In this document: positions 15,990-25,372 of the stretch, piece after piece
How positions within the stretch are numbered: the stretch's first letter is position 1
Layout: the number at the start of each line of letters is the position of its first letter
From: Streptomyces sp. CB02980
GTDB lineage: Bacteria > Actinomycetota > Actinomycetes > Streptomycetales > Streptomycetaceae
DNA: 64,000 bases
Direction of reading: 5' to 3'
Assembly (NCBI RefSeq): GCF_014451325.2
Contig: NZ_JACSCH020000001.1
Location: 288,845-352,844, forward strand
Made by a program: the position numbers and the translations under genes
The notes under the pieces: model-generated
What the model was told of the DNA's origin: nothing
What the model saw: the letters and a program-made list of their open reading frames with translations, nothing else
Databases searched by the model: none

Positions 15990-16020
15990 CCGGGACCGGT
16001 GGTCCTGCCACCGGTCCCGG
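15990..16020 (+). terminator. Strong hairpin terminator after the precursor gene
   Basis: CCGGGACCGGTGG (15990-16002) is perfectly complementary to CCACCGGTCCCGG (16008-16020) with a 5-base loop. This 13-bp GC-rich stem starts 22 bp after the precursor stop. No T-tract follows, as is usual in Streptomyces. It probably ends the lanKC-precursor transcript and protects the peptide mRNA. Confidence 0.8.
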
Positions 16021-16547
16021 GCCCGGGCCGTTCGCCTGCCCGACGGCCGGCGCGGTGGAAGCCCTGCCACCGCGCCAACACCCTCATCGCGGCCGCTGCC
16101 TGCCAGGGGTGCCCCTCCAGCCACGTAACGAGCTGTTTCCGGACGGCCTCCGCGGCGCCGCGGTGCACGGCGGCACCAGCCGGCCTGCCGTGGAAATGGT
16201 CCGGCTTCACCGACACGACCGCCGACGGCCTCTCGCCGATCTGGTCGGTGCAGATGTGGAGAAGTTCGGGTCACCACGTGAGTTTTCGGTCGGCGAATTC
16301 CTCTCCCATACCGCATCGGAAACAGTTTCGAACCCTTCCAACTCAATAGTAACCAGCCTCTGAGCAGCCAAAATGCCTTTTCTGAGGGGGCGGTCACGGG
16401 AATCCCCTGAATTCCGACGGGCGGGGTATGGTCGGGCCCGCTCACCCGTCCGAGTATTCGTCGAACGCCGTGGGCGACAAGAAAACGGGGCACATGCAGA
16501 CCCCGTGGGCGAAGACCGACCAAAGACGTTCGAGGCGAGGCAGACCG
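16021..16547. other. Gap with a possible minus-strand gene remnant
   Basis: There is no secure gene. On the minus strand a frame open from about 16260 to 15950 reads like protein (CTDQIGERPSAVVSVKPDHF; RKQLVTWLEGHPWQAAAAMR). It lacks a ribosome-binding site, has an upstream stop near 16265 and would run antisense through the precursor terminator. I cannot name a family. The right part (16260-16420) is unusually AT-rich for the window and probably holds the promoter of the flavohemoprotein gene. Confidence 0.3.
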
Positions 16548-17897
16548 ATGGAAGCTCCGACCACCCCGTCGGCCGACGGCTACGGCTCCGGTGCCGCTGC
16601 CGGCGGTCAGAACGGGGGCTGGTTCGGGCGGGGTTCGCAGGGAGCGCACGGGCCCCAGCGGCCGGGGCACCCGGAGACCGGCCGGTCGGCCCCGAAGTCC
16701 GCGCGCCCGGCGGAACGCCGACCAACCCCAGCCCCAGCCCCGCCGACACCGCCCCCGACCCCGGCGGCGGTCCCGTCCGCCACGGAGCTGTTGCGCCGCA
16801 CGATGGCCGAGATCGAGCCGATCGCCGACCGGGTCACCTCGTACTTCTACGCACTGCTCTTCCTCCGCCACCCCGGTCTGCGTGACCTCTTCCCGGCCGC
16901 GATGGACACCCAGCGCGACCGGCTGTTCAAGGCCTTGCTCACCGCCGCGACCCACGCGGACGACCCCGTCACCCTGACCACGTACCTCACCCACCTCGGC
17001 CGCGGGCACCGGAAGTACGGCACCCTCCCCGAGCACTATCCGGCCGTCGGCGAGGCCCTGATCGGCGCCCTCGCCTGCCATGCCCCGGAGACCTGGGGGC
17101 CACGGGCCGAGGCCGCGTGGGTGGGCGCCTACACCACGATCTCCCAGATCATGATCGACGCGGCGACCGAGGACGAGCTCCGTGCGCCGGCCTGGTGGCA
17201 GGCGGAGGTGGTCGCCCATGTCATGCGTACGAAGGACGTCGCGGTCGTCACGGTCCGGCCCGACGGGCCGTACCCCTTCCTCGCCGGGCAGTACACGACC
17301 CTGGAGACCCCCTGGTGGCCGCGGGTCTGGCGGCACTACTCCTTCGCCTCCGCGCCCCGTTCCGACGGACTCCTCTCCTTCCACGTGAAGGCCGTACCGG
17401 CGGGCTGGGTCTCCAACGCCCTCGTCCACCGCGCCCGTACCGGAGACGTCATCCGGCTCGGGCCTCCCGCCGGTTCCATGACCGTGGACCACACCAGCGA
17501 CAACGGGCTGCTGTGTCTCGGCGGCGGCACCGGCATCGCGCCCATCAAGGCCCTGGTGGAGGATGTCGCCCGGCACGGTCGGCGGCGCTCCGTCGACGTG
17601 TTCTACGGTGCTCGCCGGAACAACGGCCTCTACGACATCGACACGATGCTGCGGCTGCAGCAGTCGCACCCCTGGCTCTCGGTGCGCCCGGTCGTCGACG
17701 ACGGTCCCGTCGGCCTGCTGTCCGGCGGTATCCCGCAGGCCGTGCGCGAGTTCGGCCCGTGGCACACCCATGACGCGTACCTGTCCGGCCCGCCCGGAAT
17801 GATCCGGCGCAGCGTCGACACCCTCGTGGGCATCGGCATCCCCGCCCACCGCATACGGCACGACTCCATCGAAGAACTGGTCGGGGCAACGACGTGA
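16548..17897 (+). CDS. Flavohemoprotein-like globin/FAD-NAD reductase with Pro-rich N-terminal extension
   Basis: With ATG 16548 the protein is 449 residues. The first ~75 are Gly then Pro/Ala-rich (TPAPAPPTPPPTPAAVPSA) and absent from classical Hmp. A globin domain follows (~80-215), with the proximal-His segment THLGRGHRKYGTLPEHYPAV. The reductase half has the FAD motif RHYSFASAP, the NAD-binding GGGTGIAPIKAL and the terminal SGPPGM. Such proteins use NAD(P)H to dioxygenate nitric oxide or reduce oxygen species. The gene overlaps the next one by four bases. The in-frame ATG at 16494 is an alternative start. Confidence 0.87.
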   Translation: MEAPTTPSADGYGSGAAAGGQNGGWFGRGSQGAHGPQRPGHPETGRSAPKSARPAERRPTPAPAPPTPPPTPAAVPSATELLRRTMAEIEPIADRVTSYFYALLFLRHPGLRDLFPAAMDTQRDRLFKALLTAATHADDPVTLTTYLTHLGRGHRKYGTLPEHYPAVGEALIGALACHAPETWGPRAEAAWVGAYTTISQIMIDAATEDELRAPAWWQAEVVAHVMRTKDVAVVTVRPDGPYPFLAGQYTTLETPWWPRVWRHYSFASAPRSDGLLSFHVKAVPAGWVSNALVHRARTGDVIRLGPPAGSMTVDHTSDNGLLCLGGGTGIAPIKALVEDVARHGRRRSVDVFYGARRNNGLYDIDTMLRLQQSHPWLSVRPVVDDGPVGLLSGGIPQAVREFGPWHTHDAYLSGPPGMIRRSVDTLVGIGIPAHRIRHDSIEELVGATT

Positions 17898-18730
17898 GTA
17901 CTTTCGAACACGCCGCGCAGCAGGGGACGACGACCCTGCGTACCATCCGCCCGGGCAGTGACGGCGAACACCTCGTCCAGCAGCGCATGGCCACCACGGA
18001 GCGCGCGGACCGCTTCTACGCCGACCAGGTCCTCGACCGGCTGAACTCCCGGATGCGCGAGTTCGTGAACCGGCAGGAGATGTTCTTCCTGGCCACCGCA
18101 GACCGGCACGGTGCGTGCGACAACACCTTCCGCGCCGGCCCGCCCGGCTTCCTCCACGTCCTGGACGACGCGACGCTCGCCTACCCCGAGTACCGGGGCA
18201 ACGGCGTCCACGCCAGCCTGGGCAACATCGACGAGAACCCGCAGGTCGGCATTCTCATGGTCGACTTCCTCCGGGACCGCATCGGACTCCACGTCAACGG
18301 CCGGGCCAGGAGCGTGGCCGACGACGAGATGCGCCGCGCCCACCCCTGGCTCCCGGCCGACCAAGTGCCCGGCCGACGGGCGCTGGTGTGGGTGGTGATC
18401 ACCGTCGAGGAGGCGTACATCCACTGCGCCAAGCACATCCCCCACCTCCAGAAGGTCCCCGCGCGCGACCACGGCCGCCCGTGGGGAACGGACGACTTCA
18501 AGCGCAAGGGCGGTGACTTCTTCGGAGCGGCCTCCGAGGCACCGGAGCGCGGCCCGTTTCTGCCGCCGCCCCGTCCGGACGCGGACGCGGCGACCTGGCG
18601 GGCGGAGGCGGAGAAGGTACTCGCGAGGGCGGAACGGCACGCCTTCGGCGAAGGCACCGGCGCCGGGGCGGAATCCGCGGCGGGGGCGCCGCCGTTCAGC
18701 GGCTGGTTCAGCAGAAGCGCCTCGGTCTGA
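17894..18730 (+). CDS. Pyridoxamine 5'-phosphate oxidase-family flavin protein
   Basis: GTG 17894 overlaps the stop of the flavohemoprotein gene (GTGA), implying translational coupling. The 278-residue protein carries a split-barrel FMN-binding fold: MREFVNRQEMFFLATADRHG, DDATLAYPEYRGNGVHASLG and VGILMVDFLRDRIGLHVNGR, then RALVWVVITVEEAYIHCAKH, characteristic of PPOX-family proteins. The last ~90 residues are Pro/Ala-rich and probably disordered. It may reduce or sequester small molecules (F420, FMN or heme type) in concert with the globin reductase, but the substrate is unknown. Confidence 0.85.
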   Translation: MSTFEHAAQQGTTTLRTIRPGSDGEHLVQQRMATTERADRFYADQVLDRLNSRMREFVNRQEMFFLATADRHGACDNTFRAGPPGFLHVLDDATLAYPEYRGNGVHASLGNIDENPQVGILMVDFLRDRIGLHVNGRARSVADDEMRRAHPWLPADQVPGRRALVWVVITVEEAYIHCAKHIPHLQKVPARDHGRPWGTDDFKRKGGDFFGAASEAPERGPFLPPPRPDADAATWRAEAEKVLARAERHAFGEGTGAGAESAAGAPPFSGWFSRSASV

Positions 18731-18854
18731 GCCCCTGTCCGAGCCCCTCACGCTGCACGTTTCCGTTCTTGGGTCCGGTCGGGTGAAACCTTCCGGCCCT
18801 CTCTGCCGTCCCCTTATCCGGGAGAGCGTAGAGAACGGCGAGGAGTGGCAGGAC

Positions 18855-19664
18855 ATGGGGCTGAAGGGCAAGTACACCGCGCACATAGCCGTGGCGGCAT
18901 CGGCGGTCGCGATCAGCCTGGCGGCGTGGGGGGCCACCGCGCTGACGGACACCGACGCCGCCGCCCGGACGGGGGCGGGCTCGCAGGGAACCGGGCCCGA
19001 GGAACGGACGAAGGAGCCGGCATCCGGCCCGCCGCCGGTGTCGAAGGTGAGGATGCCCCAGGGGATCGCCCATGCCGCCGAGGCGGGCGGGAAGGCCGTG
19101 AACATCACCATCGACGACGGGCCCGACCCGCAGTGGACGCCCAAGGTGCTGGAGGTCCTCAAGCAGCACAACGTCAAGGCGGTGTTCTGCATGGTCGGAC
19201 CGCGGGCGAAGGAGTTCCCCGACCTGGTCAAGAGGGTCGTCGCGGACGGGCACCGCCTCTGCGACCACACCACGTCCCACGACACCGCGATGGACAAGAA
19301 GTCCGTCGCGTATCAGAAGCAGCAGATCCTGGACGCGAAGCGGATGATCGAGGACGCCGCCGGGGGTGCGAAGGTGGAGTACTACCGGGCGCCGGGCGGC
19401 GCGTTCACTCCGGACAGCCGACGCATCGCCGCCGAGGCGGGGATGCGGCCGCTGGGGTGGAACGTGGACACCAAGGACTTCGAGAAGCCCGGCACGAGCG
19501 CCATCGTGGGCACGGTCAAGAACGAGCTGTCCAACGGGCCGACGATCCTCTTCCACGACGGCGGCGGCGACCGCGGTCAGACCGTCGAGGCCCTCAAGCA
19601 GGTGCTGCCGTGGCTCAAGGCGCAGGGACGCACCTTCAGCTTCCCCGTGCGAACCGCCCCCTGA
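18855..19664 (+). CDS. Secreted polysaccharide deacetylase (NodB homology, CE4)
   Basis: ATG 18855 starts a 269-residue protein with an N-terminal membrane/signal segment (YTAHIAVAASAVAISLAAWG, ~8-27), so it is exported or membrane-anchored. After a low-complexity linker comes the NodB domain: VNITIDDGPDPQWTPK (Asp-Asp metal site), the metal-binding HTTSHD, YYRAPGGAFTPDSRRI, and ILFHDGGGDRGQTVEAL with the catalytic His. All five CE4 motifs are present. It should remove acetyl groups from peptidoglycan or another GlcNAc polymer in the wall. It is transcribed alone, 124 bp after the PPOX gene. Confidence 0.9.
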   Translation: MGLKGKYTAHIAVAASAVAISLAAWGATALTDTDAAARTGAGSQGTGPEERTKEPASGPPPVSKVRMPQGIAHAAEAGGKAVNITIDDGPDPQWTPKVLEVLKQHNVKAVFCMVGPRAKEFPDLVKRVVADGHRLCDHTTSHDTAMDKKSVAYQKQQILDAKRMIEDAAGGAKVEYYRAPGGAFTPDSRRIAAEAGMRPLGWNVDTKDFEKPGTSAIVGTVKNELSNGPTILFHDGGGDRGQTVEALKQVLPWLKAQGRTFSFPVRTAP

Positions 19665-20029
19665 GGATCCACCGGCTCGGGGCAGGTGCGTGACCGGCCG
19701 ACAGGCCACCGGCGCGCCGGCGCACGGCCGCCGGCGCCCGGCCACGGGCGGCCCGACAGCGGACCGCGGGCGGAGACCGTCGTCGGCTCGCCGGGCCCCG
19801 AGCCGCTGCCGTCCTCGGCTGCCGCCTGACGTCAGCCTCTGTCACCGGACGTCAGCCCCTGCCGCTCGCCGCGCTCACCTGGGCCGTTTCGCTCGGATCG
19901 TGTCCGGCCTCGTGCGGGGGCGTCCGCGGCGGCGGGGAACATGCAAGCGGTCCATCACGTGCGCGAAGACGAGCCCGTCACCGGCCGTCCCGTGCGGGAG
20001 GCGTGCGGCCCCGGGGAGGTCTCCCGGTG
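19665..20029. other. 365-bp convergent intergenic region
   Basis: It lies between the 3' ends of the deacetylase and the LuxR gene. It is GC-rich with no coding frame, hairpin or repeat that I would defend. Confidence 0.5.
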
Positions 20030-22969
20030 TCAGGAACGGGCCATCAGGGCGGCGAGACCCGTCCGGGTGGCGACGTCGGTCTTGCGGAACACCCGCGAGA
20101 GGTGGGTCTCGACCGTCCGTGGACTGAGGTAGAGCCTGGTGGCGATCGCCTGGTTCGTGAGGCCCTCGGCTGCCAGTTCGGCGATCTCCCGTTCGCGGGC
20201 CGTCAAGGAGGCCAGCCGCGGTGGGGCGGTGGAGGGCGTGCGGGGTGCGGAGGGCCGTGTCATCTCCGCCAGACCGACCAGCAGACCCGCGCCGCCACCG
20301 GTGGCGAGCCGGTGCCCCTGCTTCCACATGGCCTCACCCCGTGCTCCGAACCCGGCGGCCGTCATCGCCGGGGCCGCGAGCAGCAGTGACCGCGCCTCCC
20401 AGAACACCGCGCCGGACCGTGCGCATTCCGCCGCGGCCTCGGAGAGCAGTGTCGCCGCCCTGCCGGCGTCGCCGTGGTGCAGTGCGAGCTGTGCCGCGCT
20501 CCGCATCGCGGAGGCGCGTTGCACGGGCAGGCCGAGCTGCTCCGCTTCCCTGCGGGCCCGCTCGGACCATGCGGACGCCGACGTGACGTCCCCTGTGAAG
20601 AGGGCCGCCGTGACGAGGAGTTCCGACAGAAGGGGGCGCATCGAGGGTTGCAGGCCACGCAGGTCGTCTCCCCCGGCCCGGAGGAGGGCGTCCCGGGCGC
20701 GGTGCGGATCGCCGCCGGTGAGCGCCGCGTAGCCGAGCATGCACCAGGCCATGGAGGCCCGCCAGTTGTCGCTCGGCCCCATGGCCGCAACGGCCTCCTC
20801 CGCAGCCGCCAGTGCCTCCGGATCGCCGGGTGCGGACGCCGCGACACGCACCTGCGCCTTGTTGGCCAGGACGAAGGCGAGCAGTTCACCGCTGCCGATC
20901 CCGCGGGCGATGTCCTCGGCCTCGTCCGCCAGTTCCCGGGCCGACTGCAGTCGGCAGGTCTGGATCCGTACGTGTGCCTTGCACAGCAGCAGGAGCGGCA
21001 GGAGGTAGATCTGCCCGCTGCGCCGGGCGATGCCGAGGCCCCGGTCGGCGTGGCGTTCCGCGTCGGTGAAGCGGCCCAGGAAGGCCTCCGCCCATCCCAG
21101 TCTGCCCAGTGGTTCGCACAGTGCCGTGAGGTCGCCGTCGGGCAGGCCATCCAGTATCCCGGCCGTCTGCGTCGCGTACGCGCTCGCCGCGGTCATGTCG
21201 CCCTCGTAGGCCTCGCCGAACGCGGCGACCGCCAGTGCCCCCGCCTCGCCGAGTTCGTTGCCGAGGACGCGGGCATCCGCGAGGGTCCGTGCGACTTCGC
21301 CCCGCATCTGCGGATAGGAGGCGTTGTGCGGTGCGGACGAGCTCAGTTCGAGGCCGATCGACACCCGGTCGGACGGTGACGGCTCCGGCTGCCTGCGCAA
21401 CTCGCGGCGCAGCAGCGCGATCGCCTCGGAGTACCTTCCGAGGTGCCGTTCCGTCGAGGCGCACAGCACGACGGCCGACGTCCTGACGTCGGTCTCGTCG
21501 GGGCCGACCGTGCTGATCACCTCGTGCAGCAGGTCGCGGCTCTCCCGCAGCCCGCCGGAGACGCCGAGTGCTCGTGCGCGCCGCAGCAGCAGATCGCGTC
21601 GCTCGGCGGCGTGTTCAGCCGTGTCGGGCAGTAGTCGGAGTGCGACCTGGAGCCAGTGTGCGCAGCTCGTCGGAGCCGTCGAGGCGGTCTGCTCGGCCGC
21701 CTGCCTCAGTACGTCGTACGCCTGCGGGTCCCACGTGGTCACCGACCGTTCGATGTGCCGGGCCTGCTCGACGGCCGGTGCGCCGGTGCGGGCCAGCTCG
21801 GCGGCCGCGGCGTGATGGATCTCGACGCGCCGCCGAACCGCGGTGGACTCGTGGACCAGCGTCCGGATCACCGGGTGGCGCACCACCATGCGGCCACCTG
21901 GGCCCGGCCGCACGAGGTCACGTCGTGCCAGCGTGTCCAGATCGTCGTCGAGCTCGGCATCGGTACGTCCGGCCACCCTGCGGATCACCGGGGACACGGC
22001 GTGATCGCCTAGCACGGCGATCACCTCCAGGGTCCGGTGCTGCGACGGGGTCAGCGGGGCCAGCTCGCTCAGCAGCAACGCTCCCAGCCCGGTGGGCAGT
22101 TCGCCGGGTGCGATCTCGGCGGAGGCAGGGGAGGACGTACGGCGACGCTCGGCGTCCTCGCGGTAGGCGTGCAGGAGGGAGAGGAAGTAGAGGGGGTTGC
22201 CCTCTCCTGCCGCATACAGGTGCGCGGCCTTGTCGCGCGGCAGATCGGGGGCGAGCCCTTCGACGCATTCCTGTTCCGCGAGCGGTGCCAGAGCGATCCG
22301 CAGGACCGCTCCGGTGTCGGCTTCGCGGGTGAGCGCCGCTGTGAGCGCGGTCGGCGTCTGCCGGTCGCGGCGGGCGACGACGAGGACGACCGGACCGGGT
22401 ACGGGATGCCGGACGAGGTGGTCCAGGAGCTCCAGGGAAGCCGGGTCCGCCCAGTGCACGTCGTCCAGCGCCACCACCAGGCCGTCTGCCCGGCCTAGTC
22501 GTGCCATCAGCCGTGCCACCGAACGGTGGAGACCGAAGCGGTCGGCGGTGGCGGGCACCGCCCCGGGGAACGGCCCGGCACCACGGCCGCCGAGGACGCG
22601 GGAGACCGCGTCCAGCAGGTCGGGGGCATCCGGCGGACGGTGGTCGAGGTCGGCGAACGCGTCGGCGAACGGATGGAACGGGAGGTGCCGCTCGTACTCC
22701 GCCGCGCGGCCGCGCACCACCGTCAACCCTCGTTGCCGTGCGTGGAGGCAGAGTTCGGCCATCAGCCGGCTCTTGCCGATCCCCGCCGCGCCGGTGATGT
22801 CGACGAAGGACGGGGCGCCGTGGCCCAGCCGGTCGATCACCGTGTCGAGCAGGCCCAGTTCGGCCGTGCGGCCGACGAGGGGGATCCCGCTGTCGTGATG
22901 TGTGGCCGCGTCTTCCGATGTTCCGACGGGTGTGATCTCTCTACCGAACTCCACGGCATTGTCTATCAC
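20030..22969 (-). CDS. Large ATP-binding LuxR-family (LAL) transcriptional regulator
   Basis: The protein has 979 residues from ATG 22969. The N-terminal AAA/STAND ATPase has Walker A ITGAAGIGKSRLM (~60) and the Walker B-like LVVALDDVHWADPAS (~165). A long helical TPR-like middle (~400-900) is followed by the C-terminal LuxR helix-turn-helix LTAREREIAELAAEGLTNQA and SPRTVETHLSRVFRKTDV. This is the LAL architecture of activators such as MalT and many antibiotic-cluster regulators. The neighbours are a deacetylase and a membrane protein, so no target is obvious. The protein is intact and of normal length. Confidence 0.92.
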   Translation of the reverse strand: MIDNAVEFGREITPVGTSEDAATHHDSGIPLVGRTAELGLLDTVIDRLGHGAPSFVDITGAAGIGKSRLMAELCLHARQRGLTVVRGRAAEYERHLPFHPFADAFADLDHRPPDAPDLLDAVSRVLGGRGAGPFPGAVPATADRFGLHRSVARLMARLGRADGLVVALDDVHWADPASLELLDHLVRHPVPGPVVLVVARRDRQTPTALTAALTREADTGAVLRIALAPLAEQECVEGLAPDLPRDKAAHLYAAGEGNPLYFLSLLHAYREDAERRRTSSPASAEIAPGELPTGLGALLLSELAPLTPSQHRTLEVIAVLGDHAVSPVIRRVAGRTDAELDDDLDTLARRDLVRPGPGGRMVVRHPVIRTLVHESTAVRRRVEIHHAAAAELARTGAPAVEQARHIERSVTTWDPQAYDVLRQAAEQTASTAPTSCAHWLQVALRLLPDTAEHAAERRDLLLRRARALGVSGGLRESRDLLHEVISTVGPDETDVRTSAVVLCASTERHLGRYSEAIALLRRELRRQPEPSPSDRVSIGLELSSSAPHNASYPQMRGEVARTLADARVLGNELGEAGALAVAAFGEAYEGDMTAASAYATQTAGILDGLPDGDLTALCEPLGRLGWAEAFLGRFTDAERHADRGLGIARRSGQIYLLPLLLLCKAHVRIQTCRLQSARELADEAEDIARGIGSGELLAFVLANKAQVRVAASAPGDPEALAAAEEAVAAMGPSDNWRASMAWCMLGYAALTGGDPHRARDALLRAGGDDLRGLQPSMRPLLSELLVTAALFTGDVTSASAWSERARREAEQLGLPVQRASAMRSAAQLALHHGDAGRAATLLSEAAAECARSGAVFWEARSLLLAAPAMTAAGFGARGEAMWKQGHRLATGGGAGLLVGLAEMTRPSAPRTPSTAPPRLASLTAREREIAELAAEGLTNQAIATRLYLSPRTVETHLSRVFRKTDVATRTGLAALMARS

Positions 22970-23056
22970 GTCGAACAGGAGACCTATCGAGAGACGTACA
23001 TGCGTTGCGTCCGGGACCCTCCCCCGAGGACGCGGAGCCGTGCTGCCCCCGTCTCC

Positions 23057-23617
23057 TCAGACGAACAAGTCGAACAGGGCGATGGCGATCGAGACGACGA
23101 TGCCCACCAGGAGTCCGAGAACGAGCGCGGCGACCTCGGCGACGATGAAGACCAGGACGTAGTCGCCGTTGTGACTCCACGTGCGGTCCCGCGCGCAGGC
23201 GCGGAACGACAGCGACAGAGCCAGGAACGGTCCGAGGATGAGCCCGGTGACGGTGATCCACGTACCCAGCGCGTAGCCCGACAGTTCGTGGGCCCTGCCC
23301 CTCGCCATCCGCACCTCCACGGTGCTGCCGGGCTTGTGCGGCGTGGCAGCCTTGTCCAGCGTGACCTGACGTGAGGGCTCCCCCGCCGCACGCGGGGTGT
23401 ACGTGCCTGTGCAGTTGGTGCCGTCCGAATAGCCCTGCTCGTCGGTGGCCTCGTAGCACGAGGCGATCCTCATGACGCCGTCCACGGGGCCGAACCCCAG
23501 GACGGCCGCCAGGTGGGGTCCCGGGAGCAGCCAGATGAGCCACCCGGCGACCGCGAGACTGACCACCGCTCCGGTCAGGCCCACCCTCCGCGCCCACGTC
23601 CCTGCCGATCGCGCCAC
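23057..23617 (-). CDS. Hypothetical membrane protein with three TM helices
   Basis: It has 186 residues from ATG 23617. TM1 is GLTGAVVSLAVAGWLIWLL (~13-31). An extracytoplasmic loop of ~90 residues follows, with two cysteines (ASCYEATDEQGYSDGTNCTG). TM2 is around TVTGLILGPFLALSLSF and TM3 is VLVFIVAEVAALVLGLLVGI plus VVSIAIALF. The layout suggests a small envelope protein with a disulfide-bonded loop. No family is recognised. Confidence 0.65.
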   Translation of the reverse strand: MARSAGTWARRVGLTGAVVSLAVAGWLIWLLPGPHLAAVLGFGPVDGVMRIASCYEATDEQGYSDGTNCTGTYTPRAAGEPSRQVTLDKAATPHKPGSTVEVRMARGRAHELSGYALGTWITVTGLILGPFLALSLSFRACARDRTWSHNGDYVLVFIVAEVAALVLGLLVGIVVSIAIALFDLFV

Positions 23618-23750
23618 ACCGCCCGCCCCCCCCCTGAAGGCGGCCGTCGTGCGACCGCCTGTGATGTGTACGGCTCACCGAACCGACCACGACTCACGAC
23701 TCTCCCACCCGTCACGTTGCCGCGGGTCCGTGGTTTCCCTGACATGCCCT

Positions 23751-23805
23751 ACGTACTTCAGGGTGCGTGCGGTCGGCCGCCCGGCCAATACGTAGCGAAG
23801 TACGT
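23751..23805. promoter_or_regulatory. Long-range inverted repeat upstream of lipoprotein gene
   Basis: ACGTACTTC at 23751-23759 is repeated inversely as GAAGTACGT at 23797-23805, 37 bases apart. A perfect 16-bp palindrome, CCGTGCCG-CGGCACGG, lies at 23852-23867. Both are in the 365-bp gap (23618-23982) before the lipoprotein gene. They are candidate operators for a dimeric regulator; no regulator gene is adjacent. Confidence 0.4.
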
Positions 23806-23982
23806 GTTTCCACCGACGTCCCCGGGCGACGGACCCTGCGAGCATCGGCCCCCGTGCCGCGGCACGGTCCCGTGAGGCAGCGCAGCCCCGCGCCGCAGCA
23901 CGACCACGTGCCGCGACACACCCACGTGCCCGTCGCAGCCGGCATGCGGATGATTCCCCCCATCGAACAAGAGGTGCTTTTC

Positions 23983-24687
23983 GTGTCACACCGCGTTCTC
24001 GTCTCCCCCATCCTCGGAGTGCTCCTGGCGCTGTCCCTCGCCGCCTGCGGATCCACTGCGGACAAGGATCCGGCCGTCCCGGGCTCAACGGCCGCGGGCA
24101 GCGTGGCCGGCGGGGGCGCGGCCGACGAGGGCGCGTCACGGGACTGCCCGGACAAGCACGCGGCGACCGTGCAGGACGACAAGTTCGGAGGGACGGCGGA
24201 CATCGACCTGTGTGCGCGTCCCGAAGTGCACCGGACAGCCGTCAGCGCGGCCTGGGTCAGCGTCTACAGCAACCCCACCGTGAGCCCGCCCCTCAACATC
24301 ATGCCGGTCTCCTGCACGGGCGAGTCCGAGGACAGCTGCAAGGTGATCAAGGTAGGTGACACCGAACTGTGCAATCAGGCCAAGCCCGATTGCCACCCGC
24401 GGCGCGGCGAGGAAGTACCCGTGATCTGTTCCGCCGTGGACAAGCTGAACTCCGACAGGCTGTACTACGGCGTGCTGCTCGACAGCAAGCGCCTGCTGGC
24501 CATGGGCACGGATCGCGACCGCCGCTACACCCACGACTTCACCGACAAGGGCGACATCGCCGTGGGCTATGTGGATGCCGGGCGACTGGAGAAGGTGCGG
24601 GGCGAACTGCCCGCCTGTGACGGCACCCTGCTCCACGGCTCGGGAGCCCGCACCTTCGCGCAGATGCAGGGTCTTCCGCTCGACTGA
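23983..24687 (+). CDS. Hypothetical lipoprotein
   Basis: GTG 23983 is supported by GAGGTG ten bases upstream and gives a clean lipoprotein signal, VSHRVLVSPILGVLLALSLA, ending in the lipobox LAAC. The 234-residue protein continues with a Gly/Ala linker and then a domain with seven further Cys (RDCPDKH, DLCARP, VSCTGESEDSCK, LCNQAKPDC, VICSAV and PACDG), likely disulfide-bonded outside the cell. No family is recognised. The 360 bases before it hold the inverted repeats described separately. Confidence 0.75.
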   Translation: MSHRVLVSPILGVLLALSLAACGSTADKDPAVPGSTAAGSVAGGGAADEGASRDCPDKHAATVQDDKFGGTADIDLCARPEVHRTAVSAAWVSVYSNPTVSPPLNIMPVSCTGESEDSCKVIKVGDTELCNQAKPDCHPRRGEEVPVICSAVDKLNSDRLYYGVLLDSKRLLAMGTDRDRRYTHDFTDKGDIAVGYVDAGRLEKVRGELPACDGTLLHGSGARTFAQMQGLPLD

Positions 24688-24732
24688 TCGGCCTGGGCCC
24701 GACTGCTCACCGGGCACGGCCGGGCAGCGGGC

Positions 24733-25104
24733 TCAGTTCGCGTACACGAAGGTCAGCCACAGAGCCGCGAACGGCACGACGGACCCCGCGAGCAGCGCCA
24801 ACGCCGCCGGGGCCGCCGCCGTCAGGCGCTCCCTGCCTCTGCGGCGTCCTGAGCGGAACACCGACCGGGCCAGGAAGAACGGCGACGTCGTGAGCGCGAG
24901 GAGGATCACCGGTACCACGGCCCGGCTGAACGCGGTGGTACCGGTACCGGTCACCAGATGCCAGGTGGCCGCGCCGAAAACCAGGACCGGGCCGGTCAGC
25001 ATGGCGAACGCAAGGGCCGACGCCATGACGACGGTCATCCCTTCGGTCAGCCGCTCGCCGCGCGTCCGTCCACGAGACACGTCCGTGGTCCCGCTGTTCC
25101 CCAT
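24733..25104 (-). CDS. Small hypothetical membrane protein
   Basis: ATG 25104 has a GGGGGAG sequence five bases upstream; two codons further up a second ATG is possible. The 123-residue protein has three hydrophobic segments: MTVVMASALAFAMLTGPVLV, AVVPVILLALTTSPFFLA and LALLAGSVVPFAALWLTFVY. A basic loop (RSGRRRGRERL) separates the last two. It has no recognised domain. Confidence 0.6.
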   Translation of the reverse strand: MGNSGTTDVSRGRTRGERLTEGMTVVMASALAFAMLTGPVLVFGAATWHLVTGTGTTAFSRAVVPVILLALTTSPFFLARSVFRSGRRRGRERLTAAAPAALALLAGSVVPFAALWLTFVYAN

Positions 25105-25372
25105 GACCACTCCCCCATGTGCCGCAGTTCGGTCTCGCCGCTCCTGTCGACGTTCCCACCCTGGAGCGAGTTACGCGGCAGGGCGGCGGACTCGATGATC
25201 TCATGGGTCCGTTGAACGGTCGGGACCCAGTCGACCTCCTCGTGGCAGCGTCGGACGCTGCGAGACGGCCGGGGTGGCGTCCCGCCGCCGGGGCACCGTC
25301 ACCGCCCGGCAGCCGCTCGAAGACCGAACCTTGGACCCGCGTCGGGAAGCGCACCGCAGGCGAGGCGCGGGT

